DNA from: DASXRC01 sp036506495
Lineage (GTDB): Bacteria; Actinomycetota; Actinomycetes; Mycobacteriales; Micromonosporaceae
NCBI GenBank assembly: GCA_036506495.1
Contig: DASXRQ010000124.1
Location: forward strand, 1-5,921
DNA length: 5,921 nt
Direction: 5' to 3'
Shown here: one piece after another, positions 5,555-5,921 of the stretch
Layout of the letters: each line of letters opens with the position of its first letter
Numbering within the stretch: the stretch's first letter is position 1
Position numbers and translations under genes: made by a program
Notes under the pieces: generated by a model
Databases searched by the model: none
The model's input: the letters and a program-made list of their open reading frames with translations, nothing else
What the model was told of the DNA's origin: nothing

Positions 5555-5921
5555 TCAGAGAAGTCGCGGCGGGACGTTGCCGGCGGCGACGATGGCGCGG
5601 CGGATCGGCACCAACGCGAGCAGGATGCCACCGACGACGAAGAACACGATGAGCGACACGATGCCGATGCGGTAGCTGTTGGTCAGCTGGAACACCAGGC
5701 CGAACGCGAGCGGGCCGAGCCAGCTGGTGCCCTTGTCGCTGATCTCGTAGAAGCCGTAGTACTCGCCCTCGCGGCCGGTCGGGATGAGCTGGCTGAACAG
5801 CGAGCGGGACAGGGCCTGGCTGCCGCCGAGGACGAGGCCGATGGCGATGCCGAGCAGCATGAACGGCAGCGGTTGGCCGGCCGGCAGCCAGTACGCGGCC
5901 AGCATGACGCCGAGCCAGAGG
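5555..5921 (-). CDS. MFS transporter, UMF1/Atg22-like family, C-terminal part (5' end outside window)
   Basis: The last 121 residues of a major facilitator protein enter from the right edge and stop at the complement of 5555-5557. Visible are a helix rich in small residues followed by the UMF1 signature (LGGSQALSRSLFSQLIP, then TGREGEYYGFYEISDKGTSW, LGPLAFGLVFQLT), and a last helix RIGIVSLIVFFVVGGILLAL ending in basic VPIRRAIVAAGNVPPRLL. This region corresponds to transmembrane helices ~9 to 12. GSQALSRSLFSQ..P....GE.YG.Y.ISDKGTSW.GPL is diagnostic of the bacterial relatives of yeast Atg22. Their substrates are mostly unknown, with amino-acid export inferred from the yeast protein. The frame continues past the edge (LWLGV before the internal Met at 5905), so that Met is not the start. 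Confidence 0.92.
   Translation of the reverse strand, partial: LWLGVMLAAYWLPAGQPLPFMLLGIAIGLVLGGSQALSRSLFSQLIPTGREGEYYGFYEISDKGTSWLGPLAFGLVFQLTNSYRIGIVSLIVFFVVGGILLALVPIRRAIVAAGNVPPRLL

Noticed and set aside
4411..5631. 406-codon minus-strand frame over the DUF3626 remnant and the GntR gene
   Set aside because: Low-complexity Arg/Pro-rich sequence that overlaps the GntR gene on the same strand in a different frame; no family resemblance.
4857..5675. 272-codon plus-strand frame opposite the GntR and MFS genes
   Set aside because: It is the antisense of two well-supported minus-strand genes and begins within the pseudogene.
1..5921. CRISPR array, tRNA/rRNA genes, defence or secondary-metabolite cluster
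   Set aside because: No regularly spaced repeats, no cloverleaf or rRNA sequence, and no defence or biosynthetic domain was recognised on either strand.

Overview
The window reads as chromosome from a high-GC actinomycete. G or C dominates third codon positions, GTG and TTG starts are common, and the DesR-type regulator, the PadR/permease-prefix pair and the YtrA-type GntR/MFS pair are all familiar from Actinomycetota. A Pseudonocardiaceae-like host would fit, but nothing here fixes the genus.

Layout. Positions 1-156 hold the last 51 codons of a LuxR/NarL-type response regulator. A stand-alone tyrosine recombinase follows (251-1219) with a complete catalytic set, then uppP (1280-2116), the undecaprenyl-diphosphate phosphatase of the lipid carrier cycle. 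Positions 2117-2600 are scarred. They hold a 36-codon reading frame placed like the next gene of the uppP transcription unit, and then the first ~48 codons of a Tn3-family transposase (DUF4158 type) that breaks off. A clear promoter/operator with a 28-bp inverted repeat precedes a two-gene operon: a PadR repressor (2673-3047) translationally coupled through ATGA to a 458-residue polytopic membrane protein with a permease-prefix N-terminus (3044-4420). Positions 4421-5112 have no intact gene but contain the wreck of a DUF3626 gene, with one visible frameshift and a large internal loss. On the minus strand, running towards these genes, are the C-terminal third of a UMF1/Atg22-like MFS transporter (5555-5921, entering from the right edge) and a downstream YtrA-type GntR regulator (5175-5537).

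How they work together. The PadR gene and the membrane protein form a regulator-target cassette, probably autoregulated at the inverted repeat. The MFS gene and the GntR gene are probably co-transcribed, 17 bp apart, with a good ribosome binding site for the TTG-started regulator. UppP is a housekeeping enzyme that can also raise bacitracin tolerance. The recombinase has no visible cargo, excisionase or att repeats.

I found no convincing new multi-gene system. The most informative signals are the decayed segments (Tn3 remnant, DUF3626 pseudogene) and the symmetric PadR operator candidate.
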